Assembly: GCA_008016945.1 (NCBI GenBank)
Contig: SSGN01000012.1
Location: 1 to 45,949, forward strand
Source of the DNA: Flavobacteriales bacterium
GTDB lineage: Bacteria; Bacteroidota; Bacteroidia; Flavobacteriales; PHOS-HE28
DNA: 45,949 nt
Reading direction: 5' to 3'
Made by a program: the position numbers and the translations under genes
Shown here: positions 25,951 through 34,471 of the stretch, piece after piece
Numbering within the stretch: position 1 is the first letter of the stretch
Layout: each line of letters begins with the position of its first letter
Notes under the pieces: model-generated
Database searches by the model: none
Told to the model about the DNA's origin: nothing
Seen by the model: the letters and a program-made list of their open reading frames with translations, nothing else

Positions 25951-25981
25951 GTTGAATGATCCCGTACTTGGGGCATCTTTG
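25951..25981 (+). promoter_or_regulatory. Likely promoter of the S46 peptidase gene
   Basis: GTTG (25951-25954), exactly 19 bp, then CATCTTTG (25974-25981) is close to the Bacteroidota consensus TTTG-N19-TAnnTTTG, with one mismatch in each box. The ATG of the peptidase is at 25986, so transcription would begin at or very near the start codon, implying a very short or absent leader. Confidence 0.45.
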
Positions 25982-25985
25982 CAAC

Positions 25986-28184
25986 ATGCACAAGTTCAAG
26001 CACGCGCTCGCATCGTTCATGGTCCTTCTCGGTACCCTGGCCCAGGCCCACGAGGGGATGTGGTTGCCCACCCTGCTCAAGAGCATCGAGGGCGATATGC
26101 AGACCGCCGGGTTGCGCATCACCGCGGAAGACATCTACAGCATCAATCATGGCAGCATCAAGGATGCCATTGTGCATTTCGGTGGCGGCTGCACGGCCGA
26201 GGTCATCAGCAAGCAGGGCCTCATCCTCACCAACCACCACTGCGGCTTCAGCGCCATCCAGGAACAGAGCAGCCTGGAGCACGACTACCTCAAGCATGGC
26301 TTCTGGGCCAAGGACAAGGCCGCCGAGCTTCGCAGCCCCGGGCTCACCGCCACCTTCATTATCCGCATGGAGGATGTCACCGACCGTATCCTGCCGAACA
26401 TCCCCGCCGAGGCGAACGGCAACGAGGCGCAACGCCGGGAGGTCGTGGGCCGGTTGGGCGAAGCCATCGCCAAGGAGGCCGTGGAAGGCACCCACTACCA
26501 GGCCGTGGTGCGCCCGTTCAACTTCGGCAACTCCTATTACCTCATCATCACCGAGACCTTCCGCGACGTACGTCTGGTGGGTACGCCGCCCAGCAGCATC
26601 GGCAAGTTCGGTGGCGACACCGACAATTGGATGTGGCCCCGGCACACTGGCGACTTCAGCATCTTCCGCATCTATGCCGGCCCCGACAACAAGCCAGCCG
26701 CCCCGTCCGAGGCCAACGTACCCTTCGTGCCCCGCCATGCCCTGCCGGTGAACATCGGTGGTGTCCAGGAAGGCGACTTCGCCATGATCTTCGGATTCCC
26801 CGGAAGCACCCAGCGGTACCTCAGCTCCTATGCCGTGGACTACGTGCTCAATACGGCCGACCCATTGCGGATCACCATGCGCAGGGCCAGTCTGGACGTG
26901 ATCGATGCCGCCATGCGCAGCAGTGACCGGACGCGGATCCAGTATGCCGACAAGCAGGCCAGCATCAGCAATGCGTGGAAGAAGTGGATCGGAGAGGTCC
27001 GTGGGTTGAAGGAGCTGCGGACCCTGGAGCGGAAGCGTGAGCAGGAAGGTGTCTTCAACGACATGGCGCAGAAGCTGGACAGGGCCGACCTGCAAGCCGT
27101 GCTGCCCACGCTGAAGGACCTGTACGCGCAGTACGTTCCGTTGGCCACAGCACGCGACCTCTTCGTGGAGATGGTGTACTATGGCCCGGAGCTGCTCCGT
27201 TTCGCCGACGGGTTCCGCGAGCTCGAGACCGTTGGCGACGAAGCCAAGTACAAGGTCAAGGCCGCTGAACGGCTCGGTGTGTTGCCCGGTTTCTTCAAGG
27301 ATTACGATGCCGAAGTGGACAAGCGTGTCTTCAAAGCACTGTTGCCGATCTACCGCGCCAACGTGCCATCCGCCATGCAGCCCGTGGCGTTGAAAGAGAT
27401 CGATACCAAGTTCAAGGGCAACAGCGATGCCTGGGTCGACGACCTGTACGCCCGCAGTGTGTTCGTGAGCGAGGCACGGCTCAGCGCGGCGCTCCAGTTG
27501 AAACCGAAGAAGCTCGCCAAGCTGGTGGGCAAGGACCCGGTGTACAGGGCTTCGCGCAGTTTCTTCGCCAGCTTCCTGGAGCAGGTGCGGCCGCCGCATA
27601 CCGCGTTGAGCGATCGGATCGAAACCACCATGCGCACCTACGTGAAGGGCATGATGGAGCTTGAGCCGGAGCGCACTTTCTGGCCCGATGCCAACAGCAC
27701 CCTGCGCCTGTCGTACGGCAAGGTCGAGGGCAGCCTTCCGCGCGATGGCGTGGTGTACGATCCGCATACCACCCTGGATGGGGTGATCGAGAAGTACGTG
27801 CCGGGCGATGCGGAGTTCGACCTGCCCCAACGGCTGTTGGACCTCCATGCCACGAAGGATTATGGCGAGTACGGGGTCAATGGCACCATGCCGGTATGTT
27901 TCACCTCCTCGCTGCACACCACCGGTGGCAACAGCGGGAGTCCGGTGCTCAATGCGCGCGGCGAACTCATCGGTCTCAATTTCGACCGCACATGGGAAAG
28001 CACCATGAGCGATATCCAGTTCGATCCGGACAAGTGCCGCAACATCTGTGTGGATACTCGTTACATCCTCTTCGTGGTGGACAAGTTCGCGGGTGCGAAA
28101 CACCTGGTGGACGAGATGCATTTGGTGCGCACCGGGGCCGGGAAGGGAATTCCTGGTATGATCGAGCTACCCATTCACCGATGA
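25986..28184 (+). CDS. S46 family dipeptidyl-peptidase, DPP11-like (Asp/Glu-specific)
   Basis: Periplasmic serine exopeptidase of 732 aa that should remove dipeptides from peptide N termini. I chose the ATG at 25986 because it gives a clean signal peptide ([20 protein letters not shown]); an upstream ATG at 25956 lies inside the probable promoter. Catalytic residues of the family are visible: H85 in TNHHCG, an aspartate in [15 protein letters not shown] (D211 or D213) and S650 in GGNSGSPV. Eighteen residues after the serine is R668 (in NFDRTWE), the position that is Arg in Porphyromonas DPP11 and Gly in DPP7, which predicts preference for Asp/Glu at P1. Its stop overlaps the next gene's ATG. 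The product dipeptides would be imported as nutrients, as in asaccharolytic relatives. Confidence 0.94.
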   Translation: MHKFKHALASFMVLLGTLAQAHEGMWLPTLLKSIEGDMQTAGLRITAEDIYSINHGSIKDAIVHFGGGCTAEVISKQGLILTNHHCGFSAIQEQSSLEHDYLKHGFWAKDKAAELRSPGLTATFIIRMEDVTDRILPNIPAEANGNEAQRREVVGRLGEAIAKEAVEGTHYQAVVRPFNFGNSYYLIITETFRDVRLVGTPPSSIGKFGGDTDNWMWPRHTGDFSIFRIYAGPDNKPAAPSEANVPFVPRHALPVNIGGVQEGDFAMIFGFPGSTQRYLSSYAVDYVLNTADPLRITMRRASLDVIDAAMRSSDRTRIQYADKQASISNAWKKWIGEVRGLKELRTLERKREQEGVFNDMAQKLDRADLQAVLPTLKDLYAQYVPLATARDLFVEMVYYGPELLRFADGFRELETVGDEAKYKVKAAERLGVLPGFFKDYDAEVDKRVFKALLPIYRANVPSAMQPVALKEIDTKFKGNSDAWVDDLYARSVFVSEARLSAALQLKPKKLAKLVGKDPVYRASRSFFASFLEQVRPPHTALSDRIETTMRTYVKGMMELEPERTFWPDANSTLRLSYGKVEGSLPRDGVVYDPHTTLDGVIEKYVPGDAEFDLPQRLLDLHATKDYGEYGVNGTMPVCFTSSLHTTGGNSGSPVLNARGELIGLNFDRTWESTMSDIQFDPDKCRNICVDTRYILFVVDKFAGAKHLVDEMHLVRTGAGKGIPGMIELPIHR

Positions 28185-28426
28185 ACGACCATTGGACCAC
28201 CGATGCCGGGGGCCTCACACGCACCTTCGTCTTCAAGGACTTCGCCGAGGCGTTCGCCTTCATGACACGCGTGGCGTTCCTGGCGGAGAAGCAGGGCCAT
28301 CACCCGGAGTGGACCAACGTGTACAACAAAGTCCACATCGTTCTCTGCACGCACGATGCCGGCGGTGCGGTCACGGAAAAGGACCATCGGCTCGCGGCGG
28401 CGATCGACCGGCTCGTTACGTCCTAA
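28181..28426 (+). CDS. 4a-hydroxytetrahydrobiopterin dehydratase (pterin carbinolamine dehydratase)
   Basis: Small cytoplasmic enzyme of 81 aa that dehydrates 4a-hydroxy-tetrahydropterin so the cofactor of aromatic amino-acid hydroxylases can be recycled. The start is the ATG at 28181 that overlaps the peptidase stop (ATGA). The family signature is complete: GHHPEW (H40, H41), [16 protein letters not shown] (H58), then a D and LAAAIDRL. Its stop lies at the stop of the convergent 963-aa gene, with a 4-bp overlap of the two ends. No phenylalanine hydroxylase is in the window, so the role in the local context is unclear. The coupling to a secreted peptidase is probably for transcription convenience only. 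Confidence 0.93.
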   Translation: MNDHWTTDAGGLTRTFVFKDFAEAFAFMTRVAFLAEKQGHHPEWTNVYNKVHIVLCTHDAGGAVTEKDHRLAAAIDRLVTS

Positions 28427-31314
28427 CGGACCAAGGTGACCGCCCCGAGCACTTCCTTGTTCTTCTGGTAGGGCAGGCGGTAGCCTACACGATAGACGAA
28501 CACACCGGGCGGGACTGGTTGTCCTTTGTAAGTGCCATCCCAGGCGTTGGATGGGTTCTTCGAGGCGAAGATCAGTTCACCGAGCCGGTCATAAACGGTC
28601 ATCTCGAATTCCTTCGGCGTACAGTCGCCGTTCCAAGTCCACTGGTCGTTGATCCCATCGCCGTCCGGGGTGAAGGAGGAGGGGATCCAAACACTGCACA
28701 GGTCCGAACAATCGGGGACCATGATCGAACGTTCCACCTGGACCACACCACAGGTCAATGTGGCTTCGAGCAGGACATTGACCGAACCTCCGGTGATGAA
28801 GCTCACGAACGGGTCCTGGTCATTCGATGGGCTCGCTGCGCCTCCGAACTCCCAATGCGCGGCAAGGACCGTTGAATCCGCCACTAAGGTGAAATGCACG
28901 GGATCCTGGAGGCACTGCGCATCGTGTATGAAGTCCGCAGTACACGCACATTCGATGTTGACCACGGTAGCGAGCGCTTCATCCGTGCAGCCGGGTCCGT
29001 CCGTGGCGAAGATGACATATGTGCCCGCTTCCACCACCAGTTCCGGCTGCGGCACCGGTTGGCCGTTCAGGGAATAGGTCACGCTGGAGGCGTCCGTTGC
29101 AAAGGCACTCACCAAGTCCGCGGTTTGCCACGGGCAAAGCGTGAAACTCAGGTCCGCGCCAAGCGATGGCAACGGGTTCACCACCACTTGGACCCAGGCC
29201 GTGTCCGTACAACCTGCGCTGTTGATGACAACCAGACGATAGTTGCCTCCTACGGTCACTGCGCTCGGGTCTGCGATCGGGCTTCCGCCAAGGGACCACA
29301 CGGCGGTAAGTCCGGTAGTGCTGTACAGCGCAGGAAGGTCGACACTCGCTCCTTCGCATATCGTGATCGCTTGATCGCCGTTCAATATGGGGGGCTGGGC
29401 GAAGGAGATCGTGACCATCGCGGTCGAGGAACAACCACTCCCATTGGTCATGATGATCTGGTAGTTCCCGGCGGTACTCACGGCAGTCGGTGTGGGTACG
29501 GGTAGGCCATTGAGCGTCCACGTCGCCTGAGCGGAGCCGGTGGGGTAGAGTGCAGTAAGGTCGACGATGTCCCCTACGCATCGTTCAAGCGCCTGGTCCG
29601 GTCCGATCGTGGGCGGCGCGACCACTTCCAGTTCGACCACGGCGGAATCCGCGCAGCCATCACTGTTCGTGGCAACGAGCAGATAGCTCCCTGCTTCGGT
29701 GAGTGCGGTGGGCTCGGCAATGGGCAGCTCGCCGAAGGTCCAGGTGGTGTTCAGTCCGTTAGTGACGAACATCCCAGTGATATCCTCACTCTCCCCATCG
29801 CAGACCGTGGCGAAAAGATCGGGTCCGAGATCCGGGCTCGGTAACAGCGCGATGGTGACGAAAGCGGTATCCGAGCACGCGGATCCACTGGAAGCTACCA
29901 ACTGATAGGGGCCCCCAAGGATCACGGATGTGGGGTTCTGCACAGGGGCGCCGAGATAGGTCCATTCGGTCAAGTAGCCTGTGGCATTGAACAAGGGTGT
30001 AAGATCAAGGTCGGTGCTGGCACAGATGGAGTAGGCCTGGTCCGGACCAAGGTCCGGTTGCTCCTGCAGCGTCACGGTCACCTCGGCCAGATCCGTGCAA
30101 CCCCCAGGGGTTGAAACGGAGATGGAGTAGACTCCCGCATCAGAGGCAGCCGTCGGAGTCGGATAGATCGCCCCGCCGAGCGACCATGTGGCTATCCCAC
30201 CGGTAACATCGTACAAGGACGTCAGGTCGACATTCCCAGCGGTGCAGAAGCTCACGCTCTGATCGGGACCCAGATCAATACCGGCGGATGAGTTCAGAAT
30301 GACCTGCACGGAGTCGGAACATCCGCTGTTCGTAGAGACAACTAACCCGTACACACCGGGAGTGGCAGCGGCAGAGGCGGCCGTGGAGGTGAGCGGGGTT
30401 CCGTTGAAGGTCCAGATGGAGGATGAGCCAGTGACGTTGAACAATGCGGTGAGATCCACCGATGAGCCATCATCACAGACATCCACGACTTGGTCCGGTC
30501 CCAGGTCGATCGGAATATCAAGGACGATGTCATAGCTGGCCCAATAGATGCAACCATCCATGGGGTCGATACCTTCCACGGAATAGGTACCCGGTGTGCT
30601 CACGGCGCTCGGGTCGGCAACAGGGCTGCTGAATTGGGTGATGTTGTAGTTCAACCAGGGGTTCGATGCGGTGTAGAAGCCCAGGATGTCCGCCGTCCCT
30701 CCCGGACATATGCTAGCGGACCCGAAGGGTATCCAACCAGGGCAGGGTGGCGGTCCCGAATATCCGAAAGCGAACCCTCCACCTGCCGCTGAACCATCGA
30801 ACCAACCCGGTGTCCATGTACCGCCAGGTCCCGTCCCGCCAGTGGCACAAGACGTATCCACCACGGTAATGGTCCAAGGTCCATTGGCGTTCTGGTAGTC
30901 GAACGCAGAAAGACTTCCCCCTTGTGCCTGCCAGTCCCCGGAGAAAGGTGCTGTTCCAGAGGTGATCGGGCTCCATGCCCCGTACATGAAGTTCGTGTTC
31001 GTGTAGTTCTGACCACCCGCCCCATTGAACGCCGAAAGCAGGAGGGTGGTGCCGGCCGGGGAGGTAAGCGTGATGCTCAGCGTCTGCGGGTGATCGCTGG
31101 TGATATTGATGGTAACCCCAGACAGGAACATGGACCATGGTGTTCCAGGAGGATAGATCATCCCTACACCGGTGACGTTGGCGGTGAAAACACTCGTGTC
31201 ACACAAGGGTATCGGGCCGCTCGTGAAAGGGAAGGTCTGCGCGTTGGTCCGCATCCCCGTTGCGGACAGGATGAGGGTGATGAGGACGGATCGGGTGATC
31301 AAGGATCCGCGCAT
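28423..31314 (-). CDS. T9SS type B substrate with P-domain and 74-residue repeats
   Basis: Secreted surface protein of 963 aa. It has a signal peptide at about 1-25 (ending RTNAQ) and a domain at about 27-155 that resembles the proprotein-convertase P-domain ([20 protein letters not shown], then GPWTITVVD). From 270 to 790 there are seven repeats of 74-77 residues, each with a GPDQ-like start, a first Cys, a VDLTxLY stretch, a TWSLNG strand and a GCxDTA end; an eighth, degenerate one precedes them at 196-268. A PKD-like module (about 791-870) leads to a type B sorting domain at 874-963 ([26 protein letters not shown], ending AVTLVR). Unlike the other two type B substrates, no PorP/SprF gene is next to it. 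An adhesive role is likely but not shown. Confidence 0.93.
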   Translation of the reverse strand: MRGSLITRSVLITLILSATGMRTNAQTFPFTSGPIPLCDTSVFTANVTGVGMIYPPGTPWSMFLSGVTINITSDHPQTLSITLTSPAGTTLLLSAFNGAGGQNYTNTNFMYGAWSPITSGTAPFSGDWQAQGGSLSAFDYQNANGPWTITVVDTSCATGGTGPGGTWTPGWFDGSAAGGGFAFGYSGPPPCPGWIPFGSASICPGGTADILGFYTASNPWLNYNITQFSSPVADPSAVSTPGTYSVEGIDPMDGCIYWASYDIVLDIPIDLGPDQVVDVCDDGSSVDLTALFNVTGSSSIWTFNGTPLTSTAASAAATPGVYGLVVSTNSGCSDSVQVILNSSAGIDLGPDQSVSFCTAGNVDLTSLYDVTGGIATWSLGGAIYPTPTAASDAGVYSISVSTPGGCTDLAEVTVTLQEQPDLGPDQAYSICASTDLDLTPLFNATGYLTEWTYLGAPVQNPTSVILGGPYQLVASSGSACSDTAFVTIALLPSPDLGPDLFATVCDGESEDITGMFVTNGLNTTWTFGELPIAEPTALTEAGSYLLVATNSDGCADSAVVELEVVAPPTIGPDQALERCVGDIVDLTALYPTGSAQATWTLNGLPVPTPTAVSTAGNYQIIMTNGSGCSSTAMVTISFAQPPILNGDQAITICEGASVDLPALYSTTGLTAVWSLGGSPIADPSAVTVGGNYRLVVINSAGCTDTAWVQVVVNPLPSLGADLSFTLCPWQTADLVSAFATDASSVTYSLNGQPVPQPELVVEAGTYVIFATDGPGCTDEALATVVNIECACTADFIHDAQCLQDPVHFTLVADSTVLAAHWEFGGAASPSNDQDPFVSFITGGSVNVLLEATLTCGVVQVERSIMVPDCSDLCSVWIPSSFTPDGDGINDQWTWNGDCTPKEFEMTVYDRLGELIFASKNPSNAWDGTYKGQPVPPGVFVYRVGYRLPYQKNKEVLGAVTLVR
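28945..30507 (-). repeat. Array of seven 74-77-residue Ig-like repeats (protein level)
   Basis: Starts of the units are at residues 270, 347, 421, 495, 569, 643 and 717 of the 963-aa protein: spacing 77 then 74 for all the rest. The protein repeats are regular but the DNA has diverged, unlike the 219-bp array in the giant adhesin. Two cysteines per unit (for example one near GPDQxxxxC and one in GC) could form one disulfide per module. Confidence 0.85.
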
Positions 31315-31428
31315 GGGCGGTAGAGGGGTACGGTGGTGGTTGGGGTCTCCTCAAAGGAATGACGGATCCTGCGAACGTAGGTTGCCCGACCCAGCGCGAA
31401 CAGGTGGAACACGAACAAGGTGGACCGT

Positions 31429-31462
31429 AAAAAGGGAAGGCCGTCCTTCCGAACGGCCTTCC
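31429..31462 (-). terminator. Intrinsic terminator of the DUF1573 gene
   Basis: On the minus strand GGAAGGCCGT (31462-31453), an 8-base loop and ACGGCCTTCC (31444-31435) form a perfect 10-bp GC-rich stem. It is followed by CTTTTT (31434-31429). It lies 20 bp after the stop of the DUF1573 gene and should end that transcript before the 963-aa gene. Confidence 0.9.
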
Positions 31463-31481
31463 AATAGGATCCGGACCGGTG

Positions 31482-32000
31482 TCAGCCGACCTTCTGCACG
31501 TTGGCGGTGATCCGCAGGGTGGTCTCCTTGGGCTCCGTGTTGGCCACTACCGTAACGGTCTTGGTCTGTGCGTTCTCTTGTTTGCCGGGCTTGTATTCCA
31601 CCTCGATCTCGCCGGTTCCGCCCGGAGGAATGGGGGCCTTGGGGTAGTTCGGTACGGTGCAGCCACAGGACCCCGTCGCGTTCTCGATGATCAGTGGTTC
31701 GGTACCCGTGTTGGTGAACTTGAAGACATGCTTGTTCTCGCTGTCCTGCTTGATGTTGCCGAAGCCGTGCTCGTACTCGGCGAAGTTGATCGTGGTCTTC
31801 GGGGTGTTGTCCACCGGCGCAGCGTTGTTCGCCATGGGGTCGAAGGACTCCACGGGCGTGGTGGAGGTGCTGGAAGTGCTGGCTGCCTTTTGAGCCACGG
31901 CGTTAACAGAGCCGGAGTCTCCACTGAATTGTTTCACGGCCAGTGCCACCAGGGCTATGGCGATAACGCTCAAAAGCGCGATCTGGATCTTGTCTTTCAT
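31482..32000 (-). CDS. DUF1573 domain protein, membrane-anchored
   Basis: Protein of 172 aa. An N-terminal hydrophobic segment (about 6-22, IALLSVIAIALVALAV) is either an uncleaved anchor or signal peptide, followed by a Ser/Thr-rich linker (about 30-60). The rest is a DUF1573 Ig-like domain (about 65-170): FAEYEHGFGNIKQDSENKH, the CGC motif, PIPPGGTGEIEVEY. DUF1573 proteins in Bacteroidota are envelope proteins whose function is unknown. A very similar domain ends the TPR-PD40-OmpA protein at 4039-6363. It starts at an ATG, is preceded by a promoter-like sequence and ends in a strong terminator, so it is probably transcribed alone. Confidence 0.92.
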   Translation of the reverse strand: MKDKIQIALLSVIAIALVALAVKQFSGDSGSVNAVAQKAASTSSTSTTPVESFDPMANNAAPVDNTPKTTINFAEYEHGFGNIKQDSENKHVFKFTNTGTEPLIIENATGSCGCTVPNYPKAPIPPGGTGEIEVEYKPGKQENAQTKTVTVVANTEPKETTLRITANVQKVG

Positions 32001-32024
32001 CGGGGTACAGGTCGGTTTAGGGTG

Positions 32025-32055
32025 CGAAAATAAGCGGAAGCCGCAGGATCGCAGA
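32025..32055 (-). promoter_or_regulatory. Possible promoter of the DUF1573 gene
   Basis: Read on the minus strand, TCTG (32055-32052), 19 bp, then TATTTTCG (32032-32025) matches the Bacteroidota promoter pattern with one mismatch per box. The start codon is at 32000. Upstream of it, CTTAACAGGG occurs twice (32060-32069 and 32071-32080), one helical turn apart, directly next to the -33 box and in a good place for an activator site. Confidence 0.35.
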
Positions 32056-32095
32056 GGGCCTTAACAGGGACTTAACAGGGGGCGAGCTGGGCAGG

Positions 32096-33706
32096 TCACT
32101 GCTTGGCCATGCCCATGCGTTGGAACGTATCGTTGGAAAGGGCCTCGACCGCCTTCTGGTAGCTGCGGTCCACGGGGTTCTCCGCATTGATCACCTGCCA
32201 GTAGGCGGAGGTGTTCCAGAGGTCGCGCGCGATCAGGGCCTTCAGGCGCAGGTTGATCAGCTCCTTGGAGCGTTGCCACCCCGCCGTATCGGGCTCCACG
32301 CCTTCCTTGGCGGCATAAGCCTGGAGTTCGTTGCCCAGGGCCTCGTCCACCACGAAGCGACGTGCGAAGGAGGCCACCTCGGGATAACTGGCGAGCCATT
32401 GCTCGCGGTGCTCGTCCACCTTGGCCAGGGCGAAGGTGTTGAGGATCCCCTTGCGGACCAACTGGCCGAAGTAGGCCGAGCTCTGCATGGTGTCGATGGG
32501 GACGAACACATCGGGCATGATGCCACCTCCGCCGTACACCACCCGTTTGTTCATGGTGAAGTACTTCACGGTGTCTGCCAAGTGGATGCTGTCCGCCGTG
32601 GTCAGCTCGCCTTTGGCGAATCGTTCCGCTTTCTCACGCTGGTAGGCTTCCACACCTTCCTCGTATGATTTCTGGATGCTGCGCCCGCTGGGGGTGTAGT
32701 AGCGGGATACGGTAAGGCGCACGGCCGAACCATCGCTCAGCATCACCGGACGCTGCACCAGGCCCTTGCCGAAGCTGCGGCGACCGATGATCAACCCACG
32801 GTCCCAATCCTGTATGGCTCCGCTCACGATCTCGCTGGCACTGGCCGAACCTTCATCCACCAGCACTACCAACCGTCCTTTCTCGAACAGGCCGTCCTTC
32901 GTGGCATAGGTATCCTCTCGCGGTGCGGTCCTCCCTTCGGTATAGACCACCAGCTTGCGGTCGCCGAGGAACTCATCGGCCATCTCGATCGCTGTGCGCA
33001 GGTAGCCGCCTCCGTTGCCCTGGAGGTCAAGGATCAGGTCCTTCATGCCGGCGGTCTTCAACTCGGTGAGCTTCTCCCGGAATTCCTTCATCGTGGTGGC
33101 GCTGAAGCGGCTCACCTTGATGTAGCCCACGGTGGGTTCGGCCATGTACGATGCTTCAACGCTGTAAATGGGGATCTTGTCGCGGGTGATGGTGAAGTCC
33201 AGGGGCGTGGCCTCGCCCTTGCGCAGGATGCTCACATTCACCTTGGTGCCTTTCTTGCCGCGAAGGCGCTTCATCACATCATTGTTCTTGAAGCTCACAC
33301 CGGCCACATTCTCCTGGTCGATGTTCACGATGCGGTCGCCAGCGCGTATCCCGATCCGTTCCGAAGGCCCACCGGGTATGGCATCCACCACGTAGATGGT
33401 GTCGCGTACGATGTTGAATTGGATACCTACCCCTTCGAAGTTGCCTTTGAGGGGTTCGTTCACCTCTTCCAGGTCTTCCTTGGGGATGTAGATGGAGTGG
33501 GGGTCCAGTTCGGCCAGCATGCTCACGATGGCGGCATCCACCAGCTTGTTCTTGTCAACATCATCCACATACATGCGGTCGATATGGTACATGAGGGAAC
33601 TGAGCTTGCCCGTGGTGAGCGGATCGTTGTCCTGTTGGGCGTGCGTATGGTGCTGGGATAGGGCCAACACCAAGGCGAACGAAAGGGGGAGGTGACGCAA
33701 GTGCAT
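32096..33706 (-). CDS. S41 family carboxy-terminal processing peptidase
   Basis: Periplasmic serine protease of 536 aa related to CtpA/Prc. Signal peptide about 1-23 (ending THAQ); an N-terminal helical domain; a PDZ domain at about 85-165 (EGVGIQFNIVRDTIYVVDAI, GIRAGDRIVNID); and the peptidase core at about 190-350. The Ser-Lys dyad is visible as S289 in GSASASE and K314 in SFGKG, 25 residues apart as in known members. A ~180-residue C-terminal extension follows, as in many Bacteroidota homologues. The family trims or degrades exported proteins from their C terminus. It starts at an ATG 153 bp downstream of the MORN protein and 95 bp upstream of the DUF1573 gene start, all on the same strand. 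Confidence 0.95.
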   Translation of the reverse strand: MHLRHLPLSFALVLALSQHHTHAQQDNDPLTTGKLSSLMYHIDRMYVDDVDKNKLVDAAIVSMLAELDPHSIYIPKEDLEEVNEPLKGNFEGVGIQFNIVRDTIYVVDAIPGGPSERIGIRAGDRIVNIDQENVAGVSFKNNDVMKRLRGKKGTKVNVSILRKGEATPLDFTITRDKIPIYSVEASYMAEPTVGYIKVSRFSATTMKEFREKLTELKTAGMKDLILDLQGNGGGYLRTAIEMADEFLGDRKLVVYTEGRTAPREDTYATKDGLFEKGRLVVLVDEGSASASEIVSGAIQDWDRGLIIGRRSFGKGLVQRPVMLSDGSAVRLTVSRYYTPSGRSIQKSYEEGVEAYQREKAERFAKGELTTADSIHLADTVKYFTMNKRVVYGGGGIMPDVFVPIDTMQSSAYFGQLVRKGILNTFALAKVDEHREQWLASYPEVASFARRFVVDEALGNELQAYAAKEGVEPDTAGWQRSKELINLRLKALIARDLWNTSAYWQVINAENPVDRSYQKAVEALSNDTFQRMGMAKQ

Positions 33707-33859
33707 GAGTTGTCGATGCGTAGAACGCGCGAATGCCGTGCCGGGTTGCCCGAAGGAGGCGGTGATTTTCGTGAAAGTGCGTTAAAGGTAGGGCGCGGGA
33801 AGGGCAGGCGGGCGGCGGCCATGCCACGGCGACCGTGCTGCGGGGCCTGCGGTCCGCGT

Positions 33860-34423
33860 TCAGTTATAGGTCCTTGTCCGGACCAATACGTCCTTCTTGT
33901 GGATCTCGGTCCTGGTGATGCGGCCCCCCTCGTAGTACTTCCACTTGCCGTGCTTGAGGCCGTTCTTGTAGTGCCCCACGATGCCCTCCTTCCGAAAAGC
34001 CCAGACACCTTCGCGGAGCCCACGGCGGTACTGGCCTTTCAGGCTTACCGCACCCGTTTCGTCGTATTCGGTCCAATCGCCATGGGGGGTGTCCCAACCG
34101 TACACGGCGAAGATCAACGGGCGCCCATCGGGGTAGTAGGCGCGGAACACACCGGAGGGGTGGCCTCGTTTGTAGTCGATGCGCACGGCGGTCCTGCTGG
34201 TGTCATCGGCGAATTTCCCGATGCGCACGTATTGGGGGTCCATGCGGACCGGTTCGTACACCACGGCGTGGGGCATCATCGCCCCGCTGGTGGGGATCCA
34301 CAGGGTGTCCGGTTGGGCGTGCAGGTGGAGGGAAGTGGCGATCAAGAGCGCCAGCAGCAATGGCTTTGGGGCGATGCGTACTCGTTGAGGCATGTGGGCG
34401 TGGGCAGCGAGCGAGCGTGTCAT
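33860..34423 (-). CDS. Secreted MORN-repeat (YwqK-like) protein
   Basis: A 187-aa protein with a signal peptide (from ATG 34423, or from 34393 giving MPQRVRIAPKPLLLALLIAT, ending HLHAQ). The mature part carries MORN-type repeats (GVFRAYYPDGRPLIFAVYGW, GDWTEYDETG, GQYRRGLREGVWAF, GLKHGKWKYY), the same architecture as YwqK-family proteins, which are common in Bacteroidota. The repeats form an extended beta sheet used in binding; no enzymatic residue is apparent. The name YwqK antitoxin seen for this family should not be taken as a function here, as no toxin gene is adjacent. It is on the same strand as pbpC, 48 bp from that gene's stop. Confidence 0.85.
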   Translation of the reverse strand: MTRSLAAHAHMPQRVRIAPKPLLLALLIATSLHLHAQPDTLWIPTSGAMMPHAVVYEPVRMDPQYVRIGKFADDTSRTAVRIDYKRGHPSGVFRAYYPDGRPLIFAVYGWDTPHGDWTEYDETGAVSLKGQYRRGLREGVWAFRKEGIVGHYKNGLKHGKWKYYEGGRITRTEIHKKDVLVRTRTYN

Positions 34424-34471
34424 TTGAGGTCCGTGTTCGTCCGAGGCTATGGGGCGGCGGTCCCAGCGCGG

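Noticed and set aside
33860..34423. Antitoxin role for the MORN-repeat protein
   Set aside because: YwqK-type naming suggests it, but the protein is secreted and no toxin-like gene is adjacent.
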